A DNA stretch of 38,644 nt from CAIQPO01 sp964648275 (GCA_964648275.1 CAZYOB010000008.1:1-38644), one strand, 5' to 3'; positions 16,304 to 24,665 are shown, counted from the first letter of the stretch. The notes: a model not told the origin generated them from the sequence alone. A program made the numbers and translations.

Positions 16304-18859
16304 ATGTATAGACGCAGGAAACTTCATTTCAAATTTCGCTTGCCGAAGAATTTTAATCTGGGGAAGATCTTGTTTTTCGGACTATTGGGGATGACTTTGG
16401 TGGTGGTAGGTATATTTGCCTGGTATTCAAGGGACCTGCCTGATCCGGGGAAAGTAAGGAGATTGTCTGGATATTCGACTGAAATATTAGACAGAACTGG
16501 TGAGGTGATTTTGTATGACGTGTTTGAAGATCAGGACAGAAAGTTCACTCCCATAAGCGAGATGCCCCAAACCCTTAAGGACGCCACTATCGCAATAGAA
16601 GATAAAGATTTTTATAAACATAAGGGATTTGATCCTTTAGCAGTGCCCAGGATTTTAAAGAACGTAGTTTTCAATCAAAGACTGATTGGAGGTTCTTCCC
16701 TGACACAGCAGCTGGTGAAGATGATGCTTTTGACTAATGAGAGAAGGGTTTCCCGTAAAATCCGAGAGCTGGTGTTGTCGCTTCGGATTGAAAGACAGTA
16801 CTCCAAAGATGAAATATTGCAGATGTACCTTAATGAAGCCCCATATGGTGGTACGGCGGTTGGTGTGGCAGCGGCGGCTCAGCAATATTTTGCCAAGGAC
16901 GTAAAAGATTTGGATCTGATCGAAAGTATCATACTGTCAGGCTTGCCTCAGTCCCCTTCCCGATACTCGCCATATTCATCAGATAGTTTGGCATACGTAC
17001 CAAGAGCGAAGGAAGTAGCCAGGCGGATGCGAGAAGATGGATACATCACCAAAGAGCAAGAAGAGGATGTTGTTTCGAGATTGGATAAAGTGACCTTCAA
17101 GGGTGTTGGGAATGACATTAATGCTCCCCATTTTGTGATGTATGTGAAGGATGTTCTGGAAGAAACATATGGAGGAGATATCATGGAAACCGGAGGATTT
17201 AAAGTAACAACTACACTGGACTGGGATTTGCAGCAAAAAGCCGAGGTGATCGTGAAGGAGGAAATAAACAAAGTAACTAAGAGCTTGAATATTAAGAACG
17301 GAGCTTCGGTGGTGATGGATTCCGTTAATGGAGAAATCCTAAGTATGGTCGGGTCGAAGGATTATTTTGAAGCGACGATAGATGGCCAGGTAAACGTAGT
17401 CACGCGACCCAGACAACCTGGTTCTAGTATCAAACCCCTGGTTTACGCAACTGCTTTCATGAAAGGTTACTCCCCGGCCTCTGTCTTGTCCGATACGATA
17501 ACCGAGTTCCCCGGGAAAGATGAAAATACCCCATACATCCCGAAGAACTACGACGGTAAGGAACATGGTCTATTGCACTTGAGAGATGCTTTGGGTAGCT
17601 CGATCAATATTCCGGCGGTTAAGTTGTTGGCGTTGGTGGGGGTAGATGATGTTCTGAGACAGGGATATAAGATGGGGATGAAGACGTTAGAACCAACAAA
17701 GGAAACTCTCTCCCGCGTTGGACTTTCAATGGCGCTGGGAGGTGCCGAAGTCGAGCTTTTGGAAATGGCCACAGCATACAGTGCTTTTGGTAACGGCGGA
17801 TTTAAGGTGGAACCGGTCGCAATTTTAAAGATCGAGGACAAAGACGGAAAAGTAGTTTTTGAGAAGAAACAGATCAAGCAAGAGAAAATTATCGATGAGA
17901 GAGTGGCGTTCTTGATTAACTCGATTTTGTCCGATAACAACGCCAGACTGATGACCTTTTCTGCCAACTCATATCTTAATATGGGTGCAAGACCTGTAGC
18001 AGTCAAAACAGGAACGACTAATGATTTAAAAGACAACTGGACGATCGGTTGGACCCGTGATACCGTAGTCGGCGTCTGGGTAGGAAACAACAATAACGAG
18101 AAGATGAAAAATGTGGCATCCGGTGTGAGTGGTGCTGCGCCAATATGGAGGAGGCAGATGCTCGATGTATTGTCTGAGAGACCAGACAAGCCCTTTGAGG
18201 TGCCCAAGGGAATATCTCAGGTGGAAGTGGATAGGATTTCCGGTTATCCGGCACATGACGGGTTTGCAGCATATAAAGAATGGTTCATAGACGGTACAGT
18301 TCCAAGTGGTCCGGATCCAATTCACACAAAACTGAAGATTTGTAAGAACGATCCATTCCGCTTGGCAGATGCGGTTTCCGAGTCCCAGGGAAACTATGAT
18401 GAGAAAGAATATGTCGTGATGAAGGAAAAAGATCCACTGACAAACAAGGACCTGTGGCAAAAAGGAATCAACGAGTGGATCATTAAACAGACGGACCAGC
18501 TGTATAAACCGCCAACGGAATACTGTGGGGCTACCGCCGATATTGATATTAAGATAGTCAGTCCTTCGGATAAAGAGAGAATCAACGGCGAAGAGGTAAC
18601 GATCAGGATCGAGGTAGCCAGCACTAAACCGATTTCAAAGGTTGAGCTGCATATCGATGGCACACTGGAAACTGTTTTTACCGAACAACCTTATGTCCGA
18701 AGAATTAAGCTTCCTAACGGAAACCACAAGCTACGAGTTTTTGTCCAGAATAATGAGGGGAAGGAAACCGACAAAACGATAGATTTTGCGATGAATGAAG
18801 ACTGGGTCTCCCCCACTCCAGAGCCAACAGTTACACCAACGGTTACGCCAACCGAATAA
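16304..18859 (+). CDS. Class A penicillin-binding protein (PBP1A-like)
   Basis: Bifunctional peptidoglycan synthase anchored in the membrane, 851 aa. A basic N-terminus and one span (about 24-43) are followed by a GT51 glycosyltransferase domain (about 65-240) with catalytic Glu99 in EDKDFYKHKG and GGSSLTQQLVK. The transpeptidase domain has SSIK with Ser374, SIN with Ser433 and KTGTT at Lys568. After about residue 740 comes an Ig-like beta domain and a Pro/Thr tail (PEPTVTPTVTPTE). AGGA lies 7 nt before the ATG. The 3' end overlaps convergent pheT by 17 bp. All catalytic residues are present, so it should be active. Confidence 0.95.
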   Translation: MYRRRKLHFKFRLPKNFNLGKILFFGLLGMTLVVVGIFAWYSRDLPDPGKVRRLSGYSTEILDRTGEVILYDVFEDQDRKFTPISEMPQTLKDATIAIEDKDFYKHKGFDPLAVPRILKNVVFNQRLIGGSSLTQQLVKMMLLTNERRVSRKIRELVLSLRIERQYSKDEILQMYLNEAPYGGTAVGVAAAAQQYFAKDVKDLDLIESIILSGLPQSPSRYSPYSSDSLAYVPRAKEVARRMREDGYITKEQEEDVVSRLDKVTFKGVGNDINAPHFVMYVKDVLEETYGGDIMETGGFKVTTTLDWDLQQKAEVIVKEEINKVTKSLNIKNGASVVMDSVNGEILSMVGSKDYFEATIDGQVNVVTRPRQPGSSIKPLVYATAFMKGYSPASVLSDTITEFPGKDENTPYIPKNYDGKEHGLLHLRDALGSSINIPAVKLLALVGVDDVLRQGYKMGMKTLEPTKETLSRVGLSMALGGAEVELLEMATAYSAFGNGGFKVEPVAILKIEDKDGKVVFEKKQIKQEKIIDERVAFLINSILSDNNARLMTFSANSYLNMGARPVAVKTGTTNDLKDNWTIGWTRDTVVGVWVGNNNNEKMKNVASGVSGAAPIWRRQMLDVLSERPDKPFEVPKGISQVEVDRISGYPAHDGFAAYKEWFIDGTVPSGPDPIHTKLKICKNDPFRLADAVSESQGNYDEKEYVVMKEKDPLTNKDLWQKGINEWIIKQTDQLYKPPTEYCGATADIDIKIVSPSDKERINGEEVTIRIEVASTKPISKVELHIDGTLETVFTEQPYVRRIKLPNGNHKLRVFVQNNEGKETDKTIDFAMNEDWVSPTPEPTVTPTVTPTE

Positions 18860-20828
18860 GTCTGTCTTTGATTACCTCGACACTCTTTTGGTCCAGATTT
18901 TTTTCCTGTGAGGTGAAGCATATTCTAAATGAGTGCTTAGATTTGAAACTACCAAGGTAAGTGACATTTGTGATCAGCCGGTCTGACTCTTTGATTGATT
19001 GAAGTAGATCTCCGACTAATTTTTTTGATTCAATGGTGATTTCTTCAATGATGGATGGATATTGAGAAATGGGTTGGTATGAATATCCTGGAAGAATAGC
19101 GGATAGTAACAAAGGTAGATCGAGTTCGGTCATAACAGGGGTGGTCTTTAGATCTAGTTTGTGAGAAATTGATTTATTCACTTCGCCAATTACCCCAACG
19201 ATTTTGTCACCAATTTCGATTTGGGCAGATCTTTGTTTTTGGAGAAAAATATTTTCTTTGCTGAGGGGAGAGATCTTAATATTTGGAGCATTGAGATGGT
19301 GAAAAAGGGCTTCGATAGACCCTTTTGCCCTGAGGAAGTTATCAGTGGTGACGAGAGAAAGGGTAGATCTTTCGTCCGGGAGAGAGCTCTCCTTTTGTTT
19401 GAGATATATATTTGACAGTTCAAAGATGCTGATTGGCAGGTCAGTTTTCCCAATGTTGTTTTTAAGATTTTGGAGAAGAGAGGGTAAAAGGCTGACTCTG
19501 AGGTATTCGAAGTCTGCGGAAAGAGCATTGGTAAGCTTGAAGTGGTCCTTTTCAAGTTGTGACGTTTTGTCTATTAGGTCTTTGGAAATTAGAGAATTAT
19601 TGAATACTTCCGAGTAGCCAAGAGCAGCCAGATACTTTTTGATCTTCAGCTCGGTGGTAAGTAGCTTGTTGGGTTCTTGTGTTGACAGATTAACGTTGGG
19701 TAGGACTGGAGGTAGTCTAAAATATCCATAGACACGAGCTACTTCTTCGGCCAGATCCTCGCGGATATTCAAATCATAATGGCGCCAACTGGGTACGGAA
19801 CAGGTGAGTGTGTTCTCTCCTTTGAAAGTGCCTGAAAATCCAAGATCAGAGAGAATGTCAAGGACCGACTCTCGTTCTATCTGAACTCCGACGAAGCCGT
19901 CAAGCCAGATGAGATCAAGGTCGATGACCTTGGTGCTAAGTTTGTCGGGATAGAAATCAAATATCTTACTTGAGGGTGTGGCCGAGCATCTTTGACCAAA
20001 GAGCTCGATAGCTTTTGAAAGAATGGGTAAGCAGAGTTCAATATCAGGTTGTTTTTCGTATATTTGTGAGGCAATAGTCCTTTTTTGTAGGAAGAGTGAG
20101 GTTTTCCTAATCTTGCGAGGATGATACATGGGAACGATGAGAAGGATGTTTTTAGTATTCTCATCAACTTCTGCTTTTTTTCCACCCATAACCCCACATA
20201 AATCGATAAGTTTTCCGCCACCGTCTTCGATGATGATATCTCCTCCGGATAGTTTGTTTTTGGATCCATCAAGCAGTGTGATTGTTTCTCCTGACTTACT
20301 TTCACGAAGAATTAGATGTTTTTTCTCGATTTTGTCAAGGTCGAAGATGTGGAGGGGGCAGCCATATAGCATTGTGAGCTCGTTTGTAATATCGACAGCG
20401 TTGTTGATAGGTCGTTCACCACAAAGTTCAAGTAAGGTGCTAACATCTTTATCCGATTTGCCGATCTTGACATTTTTAAGGGAGACAGCGGTGAATCTTG
20501 GGGCTAAACCTGGGTCGCTAATTTTAATGTTGAAGATCTTAGGGAGGCTTTCATGGGCATTTATTTGTTGCTCGTAAGGATTGCCGACCAGTTCGGTGGG
20601 AATACCCATTTGATTGAGGATGGCGTTGCCTTCGCGGGCTACTCCGTATGCACAGGCGGTATCAACACGGTTGGTAATGGCTTCAATTTCGAAGACATAG
20701 TCACCCCCCTTTTTATATAGTCGATCAAAAGTTGGGCCACAAAGACTAATTTTCTCGGCAAATTCTTCCGGAGAGATTTCGGTTTTTAGAAAACGTCTGA
20801 TGGCTGAGTTAGTTAATTTTATATCCAT
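18843..20828 (-). CDS. pheT: Phenylalanine--tRNA ligase beta subunit, short form
   Basis: Beta subunit of the alpha2-beta2 phenylalanyl-tRNA synthetase. At 661 aa it is about 130 residues shorter than the common 790-800. The N-terminal EMAP-like tRNA-binding (OB) insertion is absent: the protein runs from the start (SLCGPTFDRL) directly into the EIEAITNRVDTACAYGVARE region. B3/B4 and B5 domains follow (PSWRHYDLNIREDLAEEVAR), then the core and a C-terminal FDX-ACB domain (about 575-661) that ends a little early. It lies 5 bp after pheS and overlaps the convergent PBP gene by 17 bp. Confidence 0.94.
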   Translation of the reverse strand: MDIKLTNSAIRRFLKTEISPEEFAEKISLCGPTFDRLYKKGGDYVFEIEAITNRVDTACAYGVAREGNAILNQMGIPTELVGNPYEQQINAHESLPKIFNIKISDPGLAPRFTAVSLKNVKIGKSDKDVSTLLELCGERPINNAVDITNELTMLYGCPLHIFDLDKIEKKHLILRESKSGETITLLDGSKNKLSGGDIIIEDGGGKLIDLCGVMGGKKAEVDENTKNILLIVPMYHPRKIRKTSLFLQKRTIASQIYEKQPDIELCLPILSKAIELFGQRCSATPSSKIFDFYPDKLSTKVIDLDLIWLDGFVGVQIERESVLDILSDLGFSGTFKGENTLTCSVPSWRHYDLNIREDLAEEVARVYGYFRLPPVLPNVNLSTQEPNKLLTTELKIKKYLAALGYSEVFNNSLISKDLIDKTSQLEKDHFKLTNALSADFEYLRVSLLPSLLQNLKNNIGKTDLPISIFELSNIYLKQKESSLPDERSTLSLVTTDNFLRAKGSIEALFHHLNAPNIKISPLSKENIFLQKQRSAQIEIGDKIVGVIGEVNKSISHKLDLKTTPVMTELDLPLLLSAILPGYSYQPISQYPSIIEEITIESKKLVGDLLQSIKESDRLITNVTYLGSFKSKHSFRICFTSQEKNLDQKSVEVIKDRLIRLA

Positions 20829-20833
20829 GAGTT

Positions 20834-21853
20834 TTAGAATTGTTTAAGAAATCTGAGATCGTCACTAAAAAGTTGTCTAAGGTCAGGAAGATTTAGTCCC
20901 GACTTCATCATGAGAACGCGCTCAACACCCCAACCAAAGGCAAAACCGGAATATTCTAGAGGATCAATACCGCCGTTTTTGAGGACTGTGGGATGAACCA
21001 TGCCTGCACCCCCCAACTCTAACCAACCTGATTTACAGATTTTGCAGCGTGAGCCATTGATCTCCCCTCTACCCTCACAGAGACCACAACTAATATCGAT
21101 TTCGAAACTTGGCTCGGTAAATTGGAAGTGGTGAGGCCTGAGCCTTACAGTGCGATTTAGGCCAAAGTACGCCTTGACGAAGTGTTCGGTAATCCCGATG
21201 AGGTGAGTAATGTTGATATTTTTATCTATGACCAGTCCTTCAAACTGATGGAACATCGGATTGTGGGTAGCATCTGTCTGACGTCGGTATGTCTTGCCTA
21301 TGTTAGTCATTTTTATGGGAGGCTTGCCCATAAGTTCCATTTCGCGAAGTTGGCCATTGCTGGTATGTGCAGTCAAAACAACTCCCTCAGAGACATAGAA
21401 AGTTTCCTGGTCATCTCTAGCCGGGTGGTCCTTGGGAATGTTCAGACCCTCGGCATAATACCAGTCGGTATCTACCTCCGGATATCGACGGCGGACAAAC
21501 CCTAAGCGGCTAAAAATGTTTTCAATTTCTTCTATTGCTTGAGTGATGAGATGAACACTGCCTATGGGGGGAAGTTGTCCTGGAACGGTAACATCTATCT
21601 TGTCTTCGCTCACAGAAAGAAGTGAAGACTCTCTGGCTTTTATTTCTGACTCAACAAAAGTCTTGAGATCGTTTATTTGTTTTCCGATCTTCGAGTCGGT
21701 CTTGATGGGGAGGGTCTTGAAAAGTGAGTTGACCAATCCCTGACGGCCCAGGTATTTAATTTTTAACTCATCAAGGCTGGGTTGAGACGATACGGAAGAT
21801 AGATCTTCGGTAAGACTTGATTTAACTTTCTCTAGAGCCTTGGTAGCTTCCAT
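20834..21853 (-). CDS. pheS: Phenylalanine--tRNA ligase alpha subunit
   Basis: Catalytic subunit that activates phenylalanine; 339 aa. An N-terminal coiled coil (about 1-85) is followed by the class II core, with TDATHNPMFHQFEGLVIDK (motif 2 region) and GFAFGWGVERVLMMKSG (motif 3). A Cys4 cluster (CGLCEGRG and CKICKSGWLE) just before GGAGMVHPTVL matches the zinc-type insertion of many bacterial PheS proteins. A terminator and a -10-like TAAAAT sit between rplT and this gene, so pheST may have its own transcript. Confidence 0.96.
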   Translation of the reverse strand: MEATKALEKVKSSLTEDLSSVSSQPSLDELKIKYLGRQGLVNSLFKTLPIKTDSKIGKQINDLKTFVESEIKARESSLLSVSEDKIDVTVPGQLPPIGSVHLITQAIEEIENIFSRLGFVRRRYPEVDTDWYYAEGLNIPKDHPARDDQETFYVSEGVVLTAHTSNGQLREMELMGKPPIKMTNIGKTYRRQTDATHNPMFHQFEGLVIDKNINITHLIGITEHFVKAYFGLNRTVRLRPHHFQFTEPSFEIDISCGLCEGRGEINGSRCKICKSGWLELGGAGMVHPTVLKNGGIDPLEYSGFAFGWGVERVLMMKSGLNLPDLRQLFSDDLRFLKQF

Positions 21854-21859
21854 GTGTTT

Positions 21860-21865
21860 ATTTTA
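21860..21865 (-). promoter_or_regulatory. Putative -10 element of pheS
   Basis: TAAAAT on the minus strand ends 6 nt before the pheS ATG and follows directly after the terminator-like hairpin. A transcript starting there would be leaderless. The -35 is not obvious. Confidence 0.4.
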
Positions 21866-21868
21866 TAC

Positions 21869-21890
21869 AAAGAACCCCCCTTTCGGGGAG
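21869..21890 (-). terminator. Terminator or attenuator between rplT and pheS
   Basis: Minus-strand hairpin CTCCCC-GAAA-GGGGGG with a stable tetraloop, followed by TTCTTT. The tract is imperfect, so it may be partial and allow some readthrough into pheST. Confidence 0.6.
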
Positions 21891-21921
21891 TTCATTTAAA
21901 ATGCGATATTAAACTCTCCCC

Positions 21922-22278
21922 TTATTTAGCGGAAGTAAAAGAGACGACTGCTTTAAAAGCTTCAGGGAGTTTTACAGCAAGAGCGGCGAGTGACTTGCGG
22001 TTAAGTTTCACGTTTTTGTCGGCCATGTTCTTGATGAAACGGGAATACTTGGGAGCATCGGTCATTCCGGATAGGAAGGCATTGATGCTTTCTATCCAAC
22101 CAGTTCTCATCTGTTGCTTGCGTTCCTTGCGGCCGACATAGGCATATTGGCCAGCATGAATAACAGCTTCATGAGCCACCTTGAAAAGGCGGTTACGGGT
22201 CATGCGGAAACCCTTGGCGAGAGAGAAGACTTTTTTGTGTCCAGCTTTACGGACTGTACCGGTTTTTGTTCTTGGCAT
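21922..22278 (-). CDS. rplT: 50S ribosomal protein L20
   Basis: Primary 23S rRNA-binding assembly protein, 118 aa. Diagnostic stretches are KGFRMTRNRLFKVAHEAVIH, YAYVGRKERKQQMRTGWIES and the NAFLSGMTDAPKYSRFIKNM region. It follows rpmI by 21 bp in the conserved infC-rpmI-rplT order. In other bacteria L20 represses this operon through a leader structure; I could not identify such a structure here. Confidence 0.97.
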   Translation of the reverse strand: MPRTKTGTVRKAGHKKVFSLAKGFRMTRNRLFKVAHEAVIHAGQYAYVGRKERKQQMRTGWIESINAFLSGMTDAPKYSRFIKNMADKNVKLNRKSLAALAVKLPEAFKAVVSFTSAK

Positions 22279-22299
22279 ATTCTTTTATTTTGGGGTTAA

Positions 22300-22512
22300 T
22301 TACATGTGGAGCATGGACTTGATCTTGGTGGCGAGCCTGCCAGTGACCTCCACGTAGTGGCGGTATCTGCGGACAAGCTTGCGGCTCTTCTTGCGTCTTA
22401 GGTGGCGCATGTATGGGGAGCGGCGAAGGACCTTACCGGTGCCAGTGATTTTAAATCGTTTCATGACGATTTTTCTCGTCTTTTGTTTAGTCTTATTTTT
22501 AGTCTTGACCAT
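22300..22512 (-). CDS. rpmI: 50S ribosomal protein L35
   Basis: Small, strongly basic ribosomal protein, 70 aa, with the family pattern KRFKITGTGKVLRRSPYMRH followed by RRKKSRKLVRRYRHY. The N-terminal KTKNKTKQKTRKIVMKRF is a few residues longer than usual. It begins 5 bp after the infC stop. Confidence 0.93.
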   Translation of the reverse strand: MVKTKNKTKQKTRKIVMKRFKITGTGKVLRRSPYMRHLRRKKSRKLVRRYRHYVEVTGRLATKIKSMLHM

Positions 22513-22517
22513 AGTCT

Positions 22518-23024
22518 TTATTTTTTAGGTTTGACTTGAGCAATGAGTAGCTTGCCCATGTATTTGGGTTGTTCAACAATCGTAGAAATTTCGGCCAGAC
22601 TGTCGAGAGCCTGGTTCATTACCTTTTCTCCGAATTCTTTCTTGGTGATTGCCCGACCCTGGAATTTTACCACGAGTTTGACTCTATCTCCAGCCTTGAG
22701 GAATTTTTCGGCCTGCTTAACCTTGACCAAGATGTCGTTTTCAGCCATAAAAGGTTTCAAACGGAGTTCCTTTGTCTCTTGGTTGGCCTTAGCGCTACCG
22801 GAGCGCTCTTTCTTATCCTCCTGGTACCTGAACTTCTGAAAATCAATGATCTTGACGATCGGGGGGGTGGCTTTATCGGTGATCTCTACTAAATCTAGCT
22901 CTGCTGCTAGGGCCTTTTCGAGGGCTTCTTTGGTGGGCATAATCCCAAGCTGACCACCTTCCTGGTCCAGGACACGGACTTCAGGATAACGGATGTTTTG
23001 ATTTATTCTGTAGTATTTAGACAA
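22518..23024 (-). CDS. infC: Translation initiation factor IF-3 (TTG start)
   Basis: Binds the 30S subunit, prevents premature 50S joining and checks the start codon; 168 aa, full length. The N-terminal domain begins YYRINQNIRYPEVRVLDQEG, the linker is lysine-rich, and the C-terminal domain includes KLVVKFQGRAITKKEFG. The only initiation codon that keeps the conserved N-terminus is TTG at 23024; a stop lies seven codons upstream and the first ATG is at residue 29. A rare start is a known hallmark of infC, where IF-3 discriminates against its own message. I infer the same autocontrol here. No Shine-Dalgarno is visible. Confidence 0.94.
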   Translation of the reverse strand: MSKYYRINQNIRYPEVRVLDQEGGQLGIMPTKEALEKALAAELDLVEITDKATPPIVKIIDFQKFRYQEDKKERSGSAKANQETKELRLKPFMAENDILVKVKQAEKFLKAGDRVKLVVKFQGRAITKKEFGEKVMNQALDSLAEISTIVEQPKYMGKLLIAQVKPKK

Positions 23025-23091
23025 TTTTGAACTTTTTGTTTGTTATACGGTGTATTTTACAATACTTTAGGCTCAGATGCTGCTGATGAAT

Positions 23092-23097
23092 TACAAT
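23092..23097 (+). promoter_or_regulatory. Putative -10 element of ung
   Basis: TACAAT ends 6 nt before the ung ATG, within the 79-bp divergent region shared with infC. The implied mRNA is leaderless. No clear -35. Confidence 0.35.
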
Positions 23098-23103
23098 TGA
23101 TGC

Positions 23104-23766
23104 ATGGATGTGCGGATTGAACCCAGTTGGAAGAAAGCTTTAGCCGAGGAATTTAAGGAACCCTACTTTGCCGGTTTAAGAGAGTTTGTAAGGGAAGAAT
23201 ACAAAAAGAGCACCGTTTACCCCCCACCCAGGTTCATTTTTTCGGCTTTTGACAGATGTCCTTTTGACAAGGTTAAGGTGGTAATTTTGGGACAGGATCC
23301 TTATCACGGACCTGGTCAGGCGAACGGACTGTGTTTTTCGGTAGCTGACGAGGTAGCTGTACCTCCCTCTCTGGTTAATATCTACAAGGAAATCAGGAGT
23401 GATGTGGGCAAACTGGTGTGTACGAATGGGAATTTGGAGCGATGGGCTGATCAGGGAGTGTTACTTCTAAACGCTACTTTGACTGTTAGGGCACATCAGG
23501 CAGGGTCACACCAAAACAAGGGTTGGGAGCAGTTTACCGATGCAGTGATAAAAGTACTTTCCGACAAGAAAGTTGGGTTGGTATTTCTATTGTGGGGTAA
23601 CTATGCTCAAAAGAAAGGCGTCGTAATTGATGGTAAGAAGCATTTGGTCCTAAAGGCACCTCACCCCTCTCCCCTATCTGCTCACAGTGGTTTCTTTGGC
23701 AGTAAGCATTTTTCTCAAGCAAATACTTATTTGATCTTCAATGGGAAAGATCCGATTGAATGGTAG
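23104..23766 (+). CDS. ung: Uracil-DNA glycosylase, family 1
   Basis: Removes uracil from DNA to start base-excision repair; 220 aa, normal length. The catalytic water-activating motif GQDPYHGPGQANGLCFSV carries Asp65, and the second active-site motif PHPSPLSAHSGFFG carries His187. It is a single gene between divergent infC and the convergent small-RNA gene, ending only a few bases from that RNA's terminator. Confidence 0.97.
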   Translation: MDVRIEPSWKKALAEEFKEPYFAGLREFVREEYKKSTVYPPPRFIFSAFDRCPFDKVKVVILGQDPYHGPGQANGLCFSVADEVAVPPSLVNIYKEIRSDVGKLVCTNGNLERWADQGVLLLNATLTVRAHQAGSHQNKGWEQFTDAVIKVLSDKKVGLVFLLWGNYAQKKGVVIDGKKHLVLKAPHPSPLSAHSGFFGSKHFSQANTYLIFNGKDPIEW

Positions 23767-23770
23767 ATAT

Positions 23771-23798
23771 AAAAAAAGCCCCGTTGTTGAAACGGGGC
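23771..23798 (-). terminator. Intrinsic terminator of the small RNA
   Basis: On the minus strand the arms GCCCCGTT and AACGGGGC (8 bp) close a TCAAC loop and are followed by seven T residues. On the plus strand there is no T run after the hairpin, so it does not serve ung well. Confidence 0.9.
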
Positions 23799-23881
23799 GA
23801 GAGCGGATGAGGGGTGTGACCCCAAATCCGGCGATTGCCAGAACTCGCGCGCGGGCTGGCAACCCCGGCTCATCCGCATGT
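23771..23881 (-). ncRNA. Putative structured small RNA, unidentified family
   Basis: A roughly 110-nt minus-strand transcript is predicted from a consensus promoter to a strong terminator, with no convincing ORF. The helices I can pair by eye are: P1, GCGGATGAG (23869-23877) with CTCATCCGC (23803-23811), 9 perfect pairs; P2, CCGG...TTGCCAG with CTGGCAA...CCGG, 4+7 pairs around an internal loop and a GC-rich 14-nt apical loop; P3, GGGGT-CAC-ACCCC. P1, P2 and P3 meet in a three-way junction. The terminator hairpin follows. It lacks the conserved GGAA-loop core of SRP RNA and does not look like tmRNA, RNase P RNA or 6S RNA. The 5' end is inferred from the promoter. Confidence 0.7.
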
Positions 23882-23887
23882 GCGAGT

Positions 23888-23915
23888 ATTTTATCAGTAG
23901 AGGTTGAGATGTCAA
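23888..23915 (-). promoter_or_regulatory. Consensus promoter of the small RNA
   Basis: Minus-strand TTGACA (23910-23915), a 16-bp spacer and TAAAAT (23888-23893). Transcription should begin near 23881, just before helix P1. The -35 box directly follows the tRNA-Val terminator. The spacer end and -10 closely match the promoter upstream of tig. Confidence 0.75.
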
Positions 23916-23920
23916 TACAA

Positions 23921-23946
23921 AAAATTCGCCGGTGAAGGCGAATTTT
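23921..23946 (-). terminator. Terminator after tRNA-Val
   Basis: Perfect 10-bp inverted repeat AAAATTCGCC-TTCACC-GGCGAATTTT with T residues following on the minus strand. It isolates tRNA-Val from the small-RNA promoter just downstream. Confidence 0.85.
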
Positions 23947-23952
23947 AAATAG

Positions 23953-24026
23953 TGGGCCCGACTGGACTCGAACCAGTGGCCTTTGCAATGTCAATGCAAC
24001 GCGCTAGCCAGCTGCGCCACGGGCCC
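23953..24026 (-). tRNA. tRNA-Val (GAC)
   Basis: 74-nt cloverleaf: acceptor GGGCCCG/CGGGCCC, D arm GCGC-AGCTGGCTA-GCGC, anticodon stem TTGCA/TGCAA with loop TTGACAT (anticodon GAC), T arm ACTGG-TTCGAGT-CCAGT, discriminator A. CCA is not encoded. Confidence 0.96.
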
Positions 24027-24060
24027 ACAGTCAAACCTGTGACCAAGTTTGATAGGGTAT

Positions 24061-24089
24061 ATTTTAATCGGAACGGGAGTTTTTGTACA
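24061..24089 (-). promoter_or_regulatory. Putative tRNA-Val promoter
   Basis: Minus-strand TGTACA (24084-24089), 17-bp spacer, TAAAAT (24061-24066). It would start transcription about 25 nt upstream of the tRNA. Confidence 0.45.
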
Positions 24090-24102
24090 GAGGAGTAATG
24101 TT

Positions 24103-24651
24103 TTAGCCGACGGAAGTGGCAGCAGTGCGCTCGTTGTTTTGGGTGAAGGAGGTACCTTTCTTTGAAGCCTGGCCCCAGTAGTAGCTCTTTTTCTTGGAGC
24201 GGCTGTTGTACATCTCAAGCCATGAGTTTGCCTGAGAGACGTTGAGGGAATATTCATGGATGGACTTCCTGATGTGTTCCAAGAAAGTGATCTGACCTTC
24301 ACCTGCTTCGATGACCGGAGATTCTATTGCCCTGGTGATGTTGGTGTCGAGTACTCTGACCCTAGTAGCAAGTTTTTTGAGCTCCTGACGAATTTGTTCG
24401 ATCTTTTTCTCGGTCTCTTTCTGCTTGGAGGAGAAGATTCTGTTCCATTCTTGAGATCTGGCTTGATGGAAGGACTCTATACGCTTCTTTTCGATCTCTT
24501 TTTTGTTTTGGAACTCGGCAAAGGGATTGGTGGTAGATTCCGAACCTGCGGGGTTAATTTTGCCCTGAGAATTCCTTAGGGCTTCAAGAAAGCTCTGTAT
24601 CTTGGGGTTTTGGGAACCCCCGGATGGTGTATTGCTAAACCCTTGGTTCAT
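24103..24651 (-). CDS. DUF5660-like coiled-coil protein
   Basis: A 182-aa soluble protein of unknown function. The N-terminal 50 residues are low-complexity (Asn/Ser/Gly). Residues about 55-115 form a highly charged coiled coil (SSKQKETEKKIEQIRQELKK). The C-terminal part has an aromatic-rich segment (SWLEMYNSRSKKKSYYWGQA) and ends NNERTAATSVG. From memory this architecture and the YYW...ERT-AT ending match DUF5660 proteins found in Patescibacteria; I cannot confirm by search. It lies 14 bp after tig and is probably cotranscribed, so a role near nascent proteins or the ribosome is conceivable but speculative. Confidence 0.65.
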   Translation of the reverse strand: MNQGFSNTPSGGSQNPKIQSFLEALRNSQGKINPAGSESTTNPFAEFQNKKEIEKKRIESFHQARSQEWNRIFSSKQKETEKKIEQIRQELKKLATRVRVLDTNITRAIESPVIEAGEGQITFLEHIRKSIHEYSLNVSQANSWLEMYNSRSKKKSYYWGQASKKGTSFTQNNERTAATSVG

Positions 24652-24665
24652 TGAGCCCTATAATA

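Noticed and set aside
17548..18207. A 219-codon open frame antisense to the penicillin-binding protein gene
   Set aside because: It lies wholly inside a gene with all catalytic motifs intact, and its Ser/Pro/Thr-rich, low-complexity translation is typical of an antisense shadow.
23771..23881. Identification of the small RNA as SRP (4.5S) RNA
   Set aside because: The conserved apical core with the GGAA loop and the AGCAGCC strand is missing, and the fold is a three-way junction rather than one long hairpin.
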